64,000 nucleotides of DNA, from contig FR903071.1 in assembly GCA_000438195.1 (NCBI GenBank), positions 48,874 to 112,873 of the forward strand, written 5' to 3'. Position 1 is the stretch's first letter. Every line of letters begins with the position of its first letter. This stretch comes from Mycoplasma sp. CAG:776 (lineage in GTDB: Bacteria > Bacillota_I > Bacilli_A > RF39 > UBA660). Position numbers and translations under genes: made by a program. Positions 43,971-52,627 of this stretch are shown one piece after another. Below the pieces are notes generated by a model. The model was not told the DNA's origin. It ran no database searches and was given only the letters and a program-made list of their open reading frames with translations.

Positions 43971-44903
43971 TTATTCACTTTTTCTTGCAGGTAAATCTAT
44001 TTTTTTAGGTAACTCTATTTTTTCTTTTACTGGTTCTTTTATTGGCTCTCTAACATAAACTGAACTAAATGTTTCTGGTTTTTTTAGATTATTTGAATTC
44101 GTTACTTCATTCATTGGAGTTACTGTTATTTCTTCATATTTTTTACTGTCTTTTTCTAATTCATCTAACTCTTTAGAAATTGATTTTGCTAAAGCATCAA
44201 AATCAATGCTGGGTACTTTGATTTTTTCTGTTTCTATTTTTTCTGCTGGTTTATAATATGTATTTATAACTGGTTCTTCATTAATTTGAAGTTTTGGTTC
44301 TTCTTCTTTTAAAATTGGAGCGACAGGCTCATTTACTGAATTTTCTTCCGTTATTATAGTATGAATAGGTTCTCTCGGTATCTCAATTTTTGTAGGTTCT
44401 AAGGTTACTCTTTGAGGAACTTCTTCTACGATTCTTTCATTTATAATAGGGCTTGTATTAATAATTGGCTCTATTTTTGGCTCTTCTATTACTGGTTTTA
44501 CTGACTCTTCAAGAATTAGATTGTCCACATATTCTTCTTTTGGTTCTTCAGAAAAAGAATTTATTGGTGGAACAGGCATTACAGGAATTACTGGTTCAAC
44601 TGGTGTTACAATGCTTGGTTCTACTACTGGTTTTACAGGTTCTAAATTCTCATTTGTATTTGTTTCTAAATTGATAGGAGCAACAGGCTCTGGATTTACA
44701 GGTATTTCTACTGGTGTAGGAACGCTTGTTTCTTTAAATGTATCTTTTGCTTCTAACTTTTGCGTTTCTTCTAATTTTCTTTTCTTCTGGTCTTTTTTGC
44801 CAAAAAATAAAACGATTAAAAATGTTACTACCAAAAAGGCTATAACTGCAAATAAACCAATACCGAAATAATTACTACTATATAATTTATCAAGGAAATT
44901 CAT
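43971..44903 (-). CDS. Membrane-anchored proline/glutamate-rich protein
   Basis: 310 residues from ATG 44903, chosen for the AAAGGTGGTGTAAGG site; the 19 codons before it lack one. One N-terminal membrane segment (about 9-35, FGIGLFAVIAFLVVTFLIVL) is followed by a basic stretch KKDQKKRK, so the rest is probably cytoplasmic. About 200 residues are low-complexity repeats of EPV-P, PVEPV-P and EEP-I type, then KSISKELDELEKDSKKYEE and a basic end. It resembles ZipA/EzrA-like tethers only in layout. Function unknown; disordered linker likely. Confidence 0.6.
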   Translation of the reverse strand: MNFLDKLYSSNYFGIGLFAVIAFLVVTFLIVLFFGKKDQKKRKLEETQKLEAKDTFKETSVPTPVEIPVNPEPVAPINLETNTNENLEPVKPVVEPSIVTPVEPVIPVMPVPPINSFSEEPKEEYVDNLILEESVKPVIEEPKIEPIINTSPIINERIVEEVPQRVTLEPTKIEIPREPIHTIITEENSVNEPVAPILKEEEPKLQINEEPVINTYYKPAEKIETEKIKVPSIDFDALAKSISKELDELEKDSKKYEEITVTPMNEVTNSNNLKKPETFSSVYVREPIKEPVKEKIELPKKIDLPARKSE

Positions 44904-45006
44904 CCTTACACCACCTTTTATTCTACTTATTAGTCTATCATATCTATATGTGAAAATCAAGAAAAAAATGTAAAGTTTTTTACTTTACATTAGTTTACAT
45001 TATTAT

Positions 45007-46314
45007 TTAAATTTCATAAGGTGTGGAAGATGTTCCGTTTCCTGATTTTATAGTCACATCATGGGCCAGATTAATTACTGGGCGCACACCTAAAATATTT
45101 CCCATATTATCTCCTGCATAATAGTAGTCTAAGCTTCCAGTTGCTGTTATAAAAAGTATTGCTGCTTGGCCTATATCTTGATCATCAAAACCATATGGCG
45201 TCATCGTCCAATAATATTGTTCAGTTCGTAGATAATAACTTTGGTTATTTGTCTTATAATTTCCGCCAGCATACACTACCTCATCTGCTGTAATAAGTCC
45301 GATTGGATTATCTAGTGCTCTGTTTCCTTTTTCACTTTCTTTTACTGTAAATAAATCTGTATTATTTTCACATTTTAAACTAGGATTTTTATTTTTTTCT
45401 AATCTATAATATGCTTTAAAATATGTTTGCTTGCTCCCTATCCCTATTCCACTATCAAGACTTCGATCATTACAAAAGCCCTGACTCGTTTCTATATCTG
45501 AAACATAATTTGATAAGTTTTTAGTATACCAATTGTCTAGTAATTCTTTGATAGTGCTAGAATTAGTTAATCCATGCAGTTCGTTTAATGTATACATATA
45601 TCCGACATATTCGCTTTTATAATAATTTGAATTATAATAACTTTTGGCTATTTGAGCATTTGTATCATTATCTGTTGGACTTGTTCCTTGATAAATCATA
45701 CGCACGCTCCCGTCTCCATTAATTCGAATTATCCTCCAATAATATCCTGCAAACTTTACATAATTATTCTCTACTGCACCTCTAAAATAATAACTTTCTC
45801 CCCAGTCATCTTCTGTTTTATATATTCCCTCATCTGTTGTTGCTACCTGACTAAAATCTGGTTCTCCTTCATTTACTTTACTATTTGCTAATATTGCATC
45901 TTTTAATGTCTTTGACTCAACAAAATATAAGTAACATCTTGTTCCTTTTTTTGACATTCCTAAAAAGTTGATTACTCCATTTTGATATTCTATTGTTATA
46001 TTATTATCTTTCGTATCATTTACTTCACAATAACTTTTTTCTTCATTCAAACTATATCCACTTGTTGGTACGGTATCTATGCTTTCATAATCTCCATTTT
46101 CTTCTTGATACATCGCTACCATTTTTAAATCATACGGTGTATAGTTGATTGTTCCATTCACTAATGGTATTGACTCAATAATTCGATATTTGGCTAAACT
46201 ATTGTTAGTAATCAATACAATAAGAAGTATTACTGCACAGACAAAACCACATAAAAAATATATTCTTTTTTTATTTCTTTTTAATGTTTCAAATTCTATA
46301 CTTTCATTCTTCAA
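45007..46314 (-). CDS. Surface protein paralogue C with C-type-lectin-like C-terminus
   Basis: 435 residues. The cytoplasmic start ESIEFETLKRNKKRIYFLCG precedes a membrane segment, then LAKYRIIESIPLVNGTINYT, a Tyr/Asn-rich domain, YYFRGAVENNYVKFAGYYWR and NPIGLITADEVVYAGG. The tail is YWTMTPYGFDDQDIG, then LGVRPVINLAHDV and GNGTSSTPYEI. Its first 60 codons and last dozen are nearly identical in sequence to paralogue D at 58694, so the two were recently duplicated. The tail is not G+C-enriched. It is divergent from the regulator at 46465. Confidence 0.78.
   Translation of the reverse strand: MKNESIEFETLKRNKKRIYFLCGFVCAVILLIVLITNNSLAKYRIIESIPLVNGTINYTPYDLKMVAMYQEENGDYESIDTVPTSGYSLNEEKSYCEVNDTKDNNITIEYQNGVINFLGMSKKGTRCYLYFVESKTLKDAILANSKVNEGEPDFSQVATTDEGIYKTEDDWGESYYFRGAVENNYVKFAGYYWRIIRINGDGSVRMIYQGTSPTDNDTNAQIAKSYYNSNYYKSEYVGYMYTLNELHGLTNSSTIKELLDNWYTKNLSNYVSDIETSQGFCNDRSLDSGIGIGSKQTYFKAYYRLEKNKNPSLKCENNTDLFTVKESEKGNRALDNPIGLITADEVVYAGGNYKTNNQSYYLRTEQYYWTMTPYGFDDQDIGQAAILFITATGSLDYYYAGDNMGNILGVRPVINLAHDVTIKSGNGTSSTPYEI
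46139..46276. repeat. Nucleotide-level repeat of the surface-gene 5' end (copy 1)
   Basis: About 140 bp including the membrane anchor and KYR/SIPLVNGTINY segment. It is very nearly the same as 59853-59999 in paralogue D, with far fewer differences than the middle of the genes. It is a candidate for gene conversion or recent duplication. Confidence 0.7.
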
Positions 46315-46352
46315 TTTTATTCCTACTTTCTTAAATAAAATTGAAAACTCTT

Positions 46353-46371
46353 AGCTATATTAAGTATAGCT
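46353..46371. promoter_or_regulatory. Inverted repeat in the divergent region C
   Basis: AGCTATA-TTAAG-TATAGCT. A similar AGCTTATA...TATAGCT pair lies at 60099-60127 before the paralogous regulator, so the element is conserved in both cassettes. Likely operator. Confidence 0.5.
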
Positions 46372-46385
46372 GAAAAGATGTAAAT

Positions 46386-46413
46386 AGTCAATCAAAAATC
46401 GATTATTTTAGCC
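46386..46413. repeat. 28-bp operator-like repeat, copy 1
   Basis: Word AGTCAATCAAAAATCGATTA followed by TTTTAGCC. It recurs with one change at 46966-46993. The core AATCAA-AAA-TTGATT of copy 2 is a perfect palindrome; here it reads ATCGATT. Confidence 0.65.
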
Positions 46414-46464
46414 ACTTTTATGCTTGAAATAAATACGCATGAGAAAATATTAATGGTGAGAAGA

Positions 46465-46914
46465 ATGAATTATGGAAAAATAATGAAAAATTTAAGAACT
46501 GAAAATTTATATTCCCAAGCATTTATTGCAGAAAAAATGGGATTAAAAAGAAGTACATATAAAGAATATGAACTTCAAAACAGTATTATTCCTATTATCC
46601 ATTTGAATGAATTCTGTAACTTTTTCAACGTTTCTATCGACTATATTTTAGGACTAACAAGTAAGACAAATTATGAAAATTCTAAAATTGAAATAGATAA
46701 AAAAACGTCAGGACAAAGGTTAAAAGAATTAAGAAAAAAATATAAATTAACTCAAAAAGAATTAGCAAAGGTCTTAAATGTTGATATTTCTTTACCTTCT
46801 AAATATGAGCATGGAATTTACCCAATAGCAACAACTTACCTTTATTCGCTATGTAAAAAATATAATGTCTCTGCTGATTATCTTTTAGGTAAGACAAATC
46901 ATTTACATATATAA
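46465..46914 (+). CDS. Double-XRE regulator, paralogue at locus C
   Basis: 149 residues from ATG 46465 (GGTGAGAAGA upstream). Two tandem HTH domains: about 2-60 IMKNLRTENLYSQAFIAEKM...SIDYILG, and about 85-145 LKELRKKYKLTQKELAKVLN...SADYLLGKT. The family is shared with 24799 and 60214. The frame is open 15 codons further upstream but without a ribosome site. It is divergent from the surface protein at 45007 and likely its repressor or activator. Confidence 0.85.
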   Translation: MNYGKIMKNLRTENLYSQAFIAEKMGLKRSTYKEYELQNSIIPIIHLNEFCNFFNVSIDYILGLTSKTNYENSKIEIDKKTSGQRLKELRKKYKLTQKELAKVLNVDISLPSKYEHGIYPIATTYLYSLCKKYNVSADYLLGKTNHLHI

Positions 46915-46965
46915 TAGCTAAGAGTTATCAATTCTTATATTAATTATAAAGAACTTAAATTAAAA

Positions 46966-46993
46966 AGTCAATCAAAAATTGATTATTTTAGCC
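46966..46993. repeat. 28-bp operator-like repeat, copy 2
   Basis: One-base variant of 46386-46413, located 50 bp after the regulator gene and in front of the decayed regulator copy. Palindrome AATCAA-AAA-TTGATT at 46970-46984. The position suggests the regulator gene and its upstream region were tandemly duplicated. Confidence 0.65.
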
Positions 46994-47034
46994 AAAACGT
47001 TTTATGTAGAAGAAATTCCTATTAATTTAATTTC

Positions 47035-47126
47035 CACTATTTTCTATATGATATATGCAAAAAGAGCAATATATCGCCAATTATCTTTTAGCTAAAATTG
47101 ATAGTCCTAAATATCTTAATAAATAG
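47035..47126 (+). pseudogene. Remnant of a duplicated double-XRE regulator
   Basis: The text FLYDICKKSNIS, then after a frame change YLLAKIDSPKYLNK and TAG, is the last 27 residues of the regulator at 60214 (FLYQICRKYNISADYLLGKI, DNPKYLK). Nothing of the first HTH remains. The following sequence is also alike in both loci. Confidence 0.75.
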
Positions 47127-47150
47127 ATATTTTTTATTTTAGTCATAGAA

Positions 47151-47186
47151 GTCAAAAAGCGTCGAACTTTGTCGGACGCTTTTTCT
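47151..47186 (+). terminator. Terminator behind the decayed regulator
   Basis: AAAAAGCGTC / GACGCTTTTT (47154-47163, 47175-47184), 10-bp perfect. The same hairpin with two changes is at 60686-60716 behind the intact regulator. Confidence 0.75.
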
Positions 47187-47219
47187 TGATTTTTAGTAAA
47201 TTCAACTTCATAATATAGT

Positions 47220-47456
47220 CTTGAGCATTGGGACTGGTGTCTACTAGTTAGACAAATTTCTATTGTTTACCTCCTTTACTTAAGGGTTTTGGAAGACATA
47301 GAAAGGAGTTTTTTGATTAGTTAGTGAGGTTATTATCCAAACTTATAAATTGGTTTCAACCAAAAAAGACATCAACCATAATTATTGTTAAAAACAATAT
47401 AACGGTTAATGTCTATCATAAACAAAAGTAGGCATTTAGACCTAATGCTCTACAAG
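47220..47456. mobile_element. Possible MITE-like inserted element, inverted-repeat bounded
   Basis: Compared with the parallel locus at 60.7 kb, which has continuous sequence here, this locus carries roughly 280 extra bases (about 47216-47497). CTTGAGCATTGGGACT...GTCTAC (47220-47244) and the mirror of GTAGGCATTTAGACCTAATG, continuing CTCTACAAG (47428-47456), are imperfect terminal inverted repeats. Inside are three hairpins: CTCCTTT/AAAGGAG (47271-47308), TTGGTT-TC-AACCAA (47350-47363) and a 46-nt hairpin (47368-47413). No ORF. It is non-coding DNA of MITE or structured-RNA type. Confidence 0.45.
47368..47413. other. 46-nt imperfect hairpin
   Basis: GACATCAACC...ATTGTT pairs with AACAAT...GGTTAATGTC with a three-base loop and a few mismatches. 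It is the strongest of the nested hairpins in the inserted element. Confidence 0.6.
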
Positions 47457-47581
47457 TTAAGTATAATATATTTTTTTTATAAATTCAAGTTCAAATTGTT
47501 TCTTATTTCCTATAATAACCTCTGTTTCATTTTGTTCCTGGTTTTTTCATGAGATTTTACAAATATGATAATGTAAATTAA

Positions 47582-47659
47582 AGTAATACAAAACTACTAT
47601 TGATTATAATTTGCTCATTTCTATCATTAGAGATGAAGATGAGAAAAGACGCTAAGTAG
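47582..47659 (+). pseudogene. Decayed copy of the type I toxin-like peptide gene
   Basis: In frame, SNTKLLLIIICSFLSLE is aligned with SDTKLLLIIIIILLSIIRDE of the intact ORF at 60846. The initiation region ATGAGTGAT is here ATTAAAGTAAT, without a start codon, and the C-terminal end is frame-shifted. The following GCGCTA/TAGCGC-type hairpin is also shortened. The element is dead at this locus. Confidence 0.65.
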
Positions 47660-47692
47660 CGCCTCAAGACTATATTACAAGTATGTTTTTTA

Positions 47693-47902
47693 TTACATAA
47701 ACTTATTCATTTCACGCATAACTTGATTTACTTGTTTTTTACTTGGTTTTCTCCCCATACTTGACATCATTACTTCAATCATTTTTTCATTTATTGGAGG
47801 ATTTTTCTTTAAATATTTTTGCATAAAATATTTTGCTAATAGAAAACCTATTATTAAACCAGCTATTAAGCCTATTATACACCATAAAATTTGTGCCCAC
47901 AT
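47693..47902 (-). CDS. yneF: UPF0154 (YneF-like) membrane protein
   Basis: 69 residues, one N-terminal membrane segment (about 5-25, [20 protein letters not shown]) and the conserved tail [20 protein letters not shown] then [12 protein letters not shown]. It matches YneF of Bacillus, a short protein of unknown function, and lies next to sirA exactly as in Bacillus. Confidence 0.92.
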   Translation of the reverse strand: MWAQILWCIIGLIAGLIIGFLLAKYFMQKYLKKNPPINEKMIEVMMSSMGRKPSKKQVNQVMREMNKFM

Positions 47903-47944
47903 ATATATTCACCTCATTTACATTTTACTATAAAACTATCTCTT

Positions 47945-48364
47945 TTACAAGCGAACAAGCTCATTTAACCAGAAATAATCTTTATTTTTAAAGTCACAAA
48001 CAAATAAATTTTGTAAACCATTTAGTTCGGTTAAAAAACTTGGTTTTAGAATGTTGCTTTCTAAAAGAAGAAATGCTTTATTAACGATCAAACTGGAATC
48101 TTCAGGAATATATTTATTTTGGATACGATGAACGTTGTGAAATTTAGAATAGAAGTCATTTCCTTTACATTCATTGAAAATCAAATTATTAATACGACTT
48201 TTATCAAATGGAGATACTATTTGCATAAATAAATCATAAGCTATGCTTACATCATTTGTATCAAAATTATGAATTTCTTCCATCGTTTTAAATAAATGAT
48301 AGGGATTATTTTTCATTAGATTATAAAAATTTTTATTAATATTAAATATATAGAATGTACGCAT
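47945..48364 (-). CDS. sirA: SirA-like sporulation inhibitor of replication
   Basis: 139 residues from ATG 48364 (AGGTGAGAAAA upstream; the frame also opens at a GTG). The N-terminus RTFYIFNINKNFYNLMKNNP and the C-terminal FVCDFKNKDYFWLNELVRL follow the SirA pattern (in Bacillus, FLAMDFNSERYGWLNPV). SirA binds DnaA domain I and blocks initiation when sporulation starts. The neighbouring yneF confirms synteny (yneE-yneF). Sequence similarity is low, so the call rests on pattern plus position. Confidence 0.72.
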   Translation of the reverse strand: MRTFYIFNINKNFYNLMKNNPYHLFKTMEEIHNFDTNDVSIAYDLFMQIVSPFDKSRINNLIFNECKGNDFYSKFHNVHRIQNKYIPEDSSLIVNKAFLLLESNILKPSFLTELNGLQNLFVCDFKNKDYFWLNELVRL

Positions 48365-48437
48365 TTTTCTCACCTGTCATCATCTTAGCATATCTCTTAG
48401 GCGAATTTTGTCGAACTATGTAATTATTTTAAAAAAT

Positions 48438-51041
48438 TTAAACTCCAGTTTTTAAATGATGACGTCTTAAAAATAGCTTTCTTATAAAATCAATAGGAAA
48501 CACCGAAGATGCTAGAAGTAGAACAATAAAGAATTCGCTTGCTTTTAAACCATATGTCCGAAATAAATCTCCCCCATGATATATTAAATAGATTTGAACA
48601 CTGATAATAAAAAGAATGATGGCAATAAATACTTTATTTTTTCGTAAATTAGCTAAAATATTAATTCTTTCGCTTCGAGCATTGAAAGCATTAAAAATTC
48701 CAATAAAGATAAATAAAGCAAAATAGGCTGTCATTAAATATTTGTAATCTTCACCTACTCTAATAAATTCTCTAATTATAGGTAACTTTAAAAATAATAT
48801 ACATATTAGTGCTGAATATAATCCTGTAAATAATACCTCTCCTATCATGTAAGAATTAATGATAGGTTCACTTTTAGGTTTAGGTGGTTCATACATATAG
48901 CTTTTTAAAGCAGGTTCAAAAGAGAAAGCTAACCCTGAGAATGTATCCATAATCATATTTAACCACAACATTTGAATAATGGTAATTGGAGTATTAATTC
49001 CTATAAATGGTCCAATAATAGATAATATTAAAGCACACATATTTACGGTCAATTGATAAATGATAAATTTACGAATACTTTTAAAAATTGTCCTTCCATA
49101 AAGAATAGCTTTACTAATTGATAAAATATTATCATCTAATATTACTATATCGGCTGCTTCTTTTGCTACTTCTGTTCCACTTCCCATTGCAAAACCTACA
49201 TTTGCTTTTTTTAATGCTGGTGCGTCATTTACACCATCTCCAGTCATTCCTACTACTAAATCCATTTCTTCTAATATTTTTACAAGCCTTGATTTATCTG
49301 TTGGAAGGGCTCTTGCTACAACTTTTAAATTTCCAGCTATTTTCTTAATCTCTTCATCGCTTAATTTACTTAATTCTTCACTCGTTAATACTAAATCTTC
49401 TTTATCTAGTAAACCTACTTCTTTTGCGATAGATGAAGCTGTTTCTTTTGCATCTCCTGTTATCATAATCATGTTAATTCCCGCACTTCTAATTAAGTTT
49501 ACTCCTTCTTTAGCTTCTTCTCTTAATTCATCTTTAATAGCTACTAAACCTACAAAAACTAAGTTTTCTAAAGACTTATTATTTTTGGTATAGCATAAAG
49601 CTAAAACGCGTATTCCTTTTTTAGTTAATCCGTCTGCTATATTGGATAAACTTTTACGATTTAGTAATATTTTTTCTTCTCCATAACGATTTAAATAATA
49701 ATTGATATTTGGTAATAATTTTTCTATTGCTCCTTTTATATAGGTAATATTATTATCTAGTGTTGTACTACTATATTTTTCTTTACTATCAAAAGGTACT
49801 TTATCTATTATTCTCCTATTTATACTTTTATCTTCTTCTATAAATTTTAAACATGCCCGATCTGTTCCGTTTCCCCCAAATACTTCACCTAATTCATTTC
49901 TCTTACTATCATTATTATAATAAAGCGAATGGTAGATTTCTTCATAATACTTTTTATTTTGTTTTAGCATCTTAGTATTTTTATAATGAATATTATCTGC
50001 ACTAATTATTTCATTTACTTCTAATTTTCCTTTTGTTAGAGTACCAGTTTTATCTGTTAATAAAACATTGATACTTCCTGCTGTTTCTATTCCTACTAGT
50101 CTTCTTACTAAAACATTACTTTTTAACATTCTTTTCATATTACTTGATAATACTAAAGTAATCATCATCGGAAGTCCTTCGGGTACAGCGACAACAATAA
50201 TGGTTACACTTAGAGTTAACGCATAAATTAAATGATCCATCATTACCCTAAAATCAGTTAAAGTATTCATTATTAAATTCGGATCAAAGTTGTTATCAAT
50301 TACAATTACTGAAAATAAATAAGAAATCGTAACTAGGGCAGCTCCACAATAGCCAATTCTACTAATAAATTTAGCTAATCCTTGTAGTCTTAATTTTAAA
50401 GGAGATGTTGGAGCACTTTCGGCTACTTCTTTCGCTAATGCTCCATAAAGGGTCTTGTCCCCTACTTCACACACAAGCATATACGCTTCTCCACTATAAA
50501 CTACGCTTCCTCGATATAATTTATGAGAATCTTGCAAATTATTTACATTTATAGGTGGATACTTTTTGGCTTCTTTGGTTTCACCATTTAAACTGGATTC
50601 ATCAACGCGTAATTCTCCTTTTAGCAAATATCCATCGGCCGGTATTCTATCTCCGCTTTGAAGAACAACTATATCATTTTTTACTACATCTTCTAAAGGA
50701 ATTTCAATTACTTTTCCGTTTCTTAGAACTTTTACTAAAATTTTGGAGCTTTCTTCTTGAAGGCGCCTAAATGCTGCTTCACTTCCATATTCGGATATTG
50801 TCGATATAAATGATGCTAAGAATATAGCAATTAATATTCCTAATGTTTCAAAATAATTGGAATCTTGAAACAAAAATACTACCTTGATTGCTAAAGCAAT
50901 TAATAAAATTTTAATGATTGGATCTCCTAACGATTCTAATAACAATTTCAGAAATCCTTTACTCTTTACATTAGTAATACTATTTGTTCCATATTTTTTT
51001 CTATTTGTTTCTACTTCTTCATTATTAAGACCGTTCCACAT
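48438..51041 (-). CDS. P-type calcium-transporting ATPase
   Basis: 867 residues, P2-type layout: N-terminal cation_ATPase_N, actuator with SGDRIPADGYLL and SSLNGET, membrane helix 4 with VAVPEGLPMMITL, phosphorylation site LLTDKTGTLTKG, nucleotide domain, GMTGDGVNDAPALKKA, and membrane helices 5-10 with NMIMDTFSGLAFSFEPAL. The VPEGLP and NxxxD residues fit Ca(II) transport. GGAGGATAG precedes ATG. Confidence 0.95.
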   Translation of the reverse strand: MWNGLNNEEVETNRKKYGTNSITNVKSKGFLKLLLESLGDPIIKILLIALAIKVVFLFQDSNYFETLGILIAIFLASFISTISEYGSEAAFRRLQEESSKILVKVLRNGKVIEIPLEDVVKNDIVVLQSGDRIPADGYLLKGELRVDESSLNGETKEAKKYPPINVNNLQDSHKLYRGSVVYSGEAYMLVCEVGDKTLYGALAKEVAESAPTSPLKLRLQGLAKFISRIGYCGAALVTISYLFSVIVIDNNFDPNLIMNTLTDFRVMMDHLIYALTLSVTIIVVAVPEGLPMMITLVLSSNMKRMLKSNVLVRRLVGIETAGSINVLLTDKTGTLTKGKLEVNEIISADNIHYKNTKMLKQNKKYYEEIYHSLYYNNDSKRNELGEVFGGNGTDRACLKFIEEDKSINRRIIDKVPFDSKEKYSSTTLDNNITYIKGAIEKLLPNINYYLNRYGEEKILLNRKSLSNIADGLTKKGIRVLALCYTKNNKSLENLVFVGLVAIKDELREEAKEGVNLIRSAGINMIMITGDAKETASSIAKEVGLLDKEDLVLTSEELSKLSDEEIKKIAGNLKVVARALPTDKSRLVKILEEMDLVVGMTGDGVNDAPALKKANVGFAMGSGTEVAKEAADIVILDDNILSISKAILYGRTIFKSIRKFIIYQLTVNMCALILSIIGPFIGINTPITIIQMLWLNMIMDTFSGLAFSFEPALKSYMYEPPKPKSEPIINSYMIGEVLFTGLYSALICILFLKLPIIREFIRVGEDYKYLMTAYFALFIFIGIFNAFNARSERINILANLRKNKVFIAIILFIISVQIYLIYHGGDLFRTYGLKASEFFIVLLLASSVFPIDFIRKLFLRRHHLKTGV

Positions 51042-51074
51042 AGACTATCCTCCTAGACAAAATATATGCTTACA

Positions 51075-51110
51075 TAAAAAAAATAGCACAATATTTTGCT
51101 ATATTCTTTT
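51075..51110. terminator. Bidirectional terminator before the Ca-ATPase gene
   Basis: ATAGCA / TGCTAT (51083-51088, 51097-51102), with A before and T-rich after. It ends the 450-residue gene, overlapping its last codons. Confidence 0.65.
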
Positions 51111-52451
51111 TGATTCTTCAATATAAAGATCTTTATTTAAATATCTTTGGACAGCTAAATTAAATAAATTTAAAGATAGTGGAACATTATTTTGAATTAG
51201 AAAGTTTAAAACTCGTTCTTTTTCTTCTTCTGTTAATTCAATACCTGTATTAGAAATTGGCATTCTATTCTTATCTAATTTACAATAAAATTCCAAATTA
51301 TTTTTAAGCAATACTTCGGGATTTACCTGAATTATTCTATTAGTTACGAAAAACCTTTCTATAAGAAGTTTCGCTTCTTCTGGAATTTTGTTTAACTGTT
51401 CTCTTATTTTTAATTGGGGAATTTTTATTTCTAAATAGTAATCTAATAAATCAAATGGGCGATTTTGATAACCATATTTTAAATATTCTATTAGTTTAAT
51501 TATACTATCATCTATATTTATTATTCCAAAATATAATTGACTTAATTTAGGATCATATCTTCTAACTATTTGTAAAATTTCATTTATATTATTTGGCAGT
51601 TCTACTTGCCTTTCATCATAAATAATTCTTGTTAAAACCCTTTTAGCTTCTTTAATTTCTTCTAATAAGTATCTTTCTTTAGTATTATCTAACTTCTTTT
51701 CTTCTCTTATCAAATCTATTACTTCTTGATATCTTGTTAAAATTCGTTCTTCCGTTTTTTTCATATCAACATCTTTTTCTAGCTGATATAAGTTTAAAAA
51801 ACTTTCTACAAATTTTGGATAAAATTGGCGTAAAGTTAGTTTGTTCTTATGGATATAATTTAAAATTTCTTCGATAGGTATATCCGCTAATAACATATTA
51901 CATAACTTATAAAATTTTGACTTTTTTATGTTTTTTGGCTTATTTTGAGGTGCACTTAAAGTTTTTTTACCTGCTAAGGTTCTATTTAGCTTCTCTTTCA
52001 TTTTGTTTGTTAATTTTTTCTCGCAAAAAAATTGATAAAACTTTTTTACTTCTATTATTGATAAATTAAATCTTTTAGTAATTATGTCTATTGCTTGGGT
52101 ATTTTTTAGTAACTCTAAATATACACTTTTACCAATAAATAATACTATCTTTTCAAATGTTTGTTGTTCTATTCGATTAGCCTTTTCTTTATAATACCAT
52201 TCTGCTAAAGGATAATCTTCCGGTCTTTTTAAAGAAAAATTTAAAAAATCTGCAAATATTTCACGAGCTTTTATTTGTTTTAACAGTTCTTCAAATTTAG
52301 TTTCTTCTTCTTTTAACTCTTCTAATATATATTTTTTTATTAAATCTAACAATTCGGAATAAGAAAGATTATAATCTTCGGCGATCATTTCTAAACATGG
52401 TCTATACCACCTTGTATTCTCACATTTTTGATATATTTCTTTTGCTTGCAT
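51099..52451 (-). CDS. Uncharacterised helical protein of 450 residues
   Basis: No membrane segment or recognised enzyme motif. Predicted almost wholly helical, rich in Lys, Glu and Leu. One basic linker (about 160-180, KLNRTLAGKKTLSAPQ and PKNIKKSK) divides two halves. Both halves show repeated short helical units beginning with YELAEDYNL-like text, e.g. CLEMIAEDYNLSYSELLDLI (about 19-38) and IITKRFNLSIIEVKKFYQ, which look like degenerate HTH or helical repeats. Function unknown. Confidence 0.6.
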   Translation of the reverse strand: MQAKEIYQKCENTRWYRPCLEMIAEDYNLSYSELLDLIKKYILEELKEEETKFEELLKQIKAREIFADFLNFSLKRPEDYPLAEWYYKEKANRIEQQTFEKIVLFIGKSVYLELLKNTQAIDIITKRFNLSIIEVKKFYQFFCEKKLTNKMKEKLNRTLAGKKTLSAPQNKPKNIKKSKFYKLCNMLLADIPIEEILNYIHKNKLTLRQFYPKFVESFLNLYQLEKDVDMKKTEERILTRYQEVIDLIREEKKLDNTKERYLLEEIKEAKRVLTRIIYDERQVELPNNINEILQIVRRYDPKLSQLYFGIINIDDSIIKLIEYLKYGYQNRPFDLLDYYLEIKIPQLKIREQLNKIPEEAKLLIERFFVTNRIIQVNPEVLLKNNLEFYCKLDKNRMPISNTGIELTEEEKERVLNFLIQNNVPLSLNLFNLAVQRYLNKDLYIEESKRI

Positions 52452-52627
52452 AATTTTTCCCCCTTTTCTATACCAGGTGGATATTATAGCATTTTTATAT
52501 TCTCATGTAAATAAACTTTTGTTATTTCCTTCTTTATTATTTTCTATTATTTAAACTAAGCATTTATATGCAAAATAAATGCTTTACAAATGGATTTATT
52601 TCTCTTACAATTGTTTTGGTGATCCAA

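Larger units (their letters stand above)
47211..47677. repeat. 15-bp perfect inverted repeat framing the decayed toxin locus
   Basis: TAATATAGTCTTGAG (47211-47225) and its exact complement CTCAAGACTATATTA (47663-47677), 437 bp apart. The arms frame the inserted element and the dead toxin copy. The origin is unknown; a perfect match of this length is unlikely by chance. Confidence 0.55.

Noticed and set aside
44465..44871. Rightward Leu/Ser/Gly-rich ORFs opposite the proline-rich gene
   Set aside because: Mirror images of the repeated EPV/PV codons of the gene at 43971; low complexity without ribosome sites.
46966..47126. CRISPR-like repeats from the duplicated 28-bp words
   Set aside because: Only two copies, 580 bp apart, each with a regulator (or its remnant) between or behind them. 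Tandem duplication explains them.
47211..47692. A DGR template repeat for the variable region at 58768
   Set aside because: No segment here resembles the 112-nt tail of paralogue D; the repeats are of hairpin type.
49118..49348. Leu/His-rich ORF opposite the Ca-ATPase
   Set aside because: Shadow in the complementary frame of the conserved P-type ATPase core.
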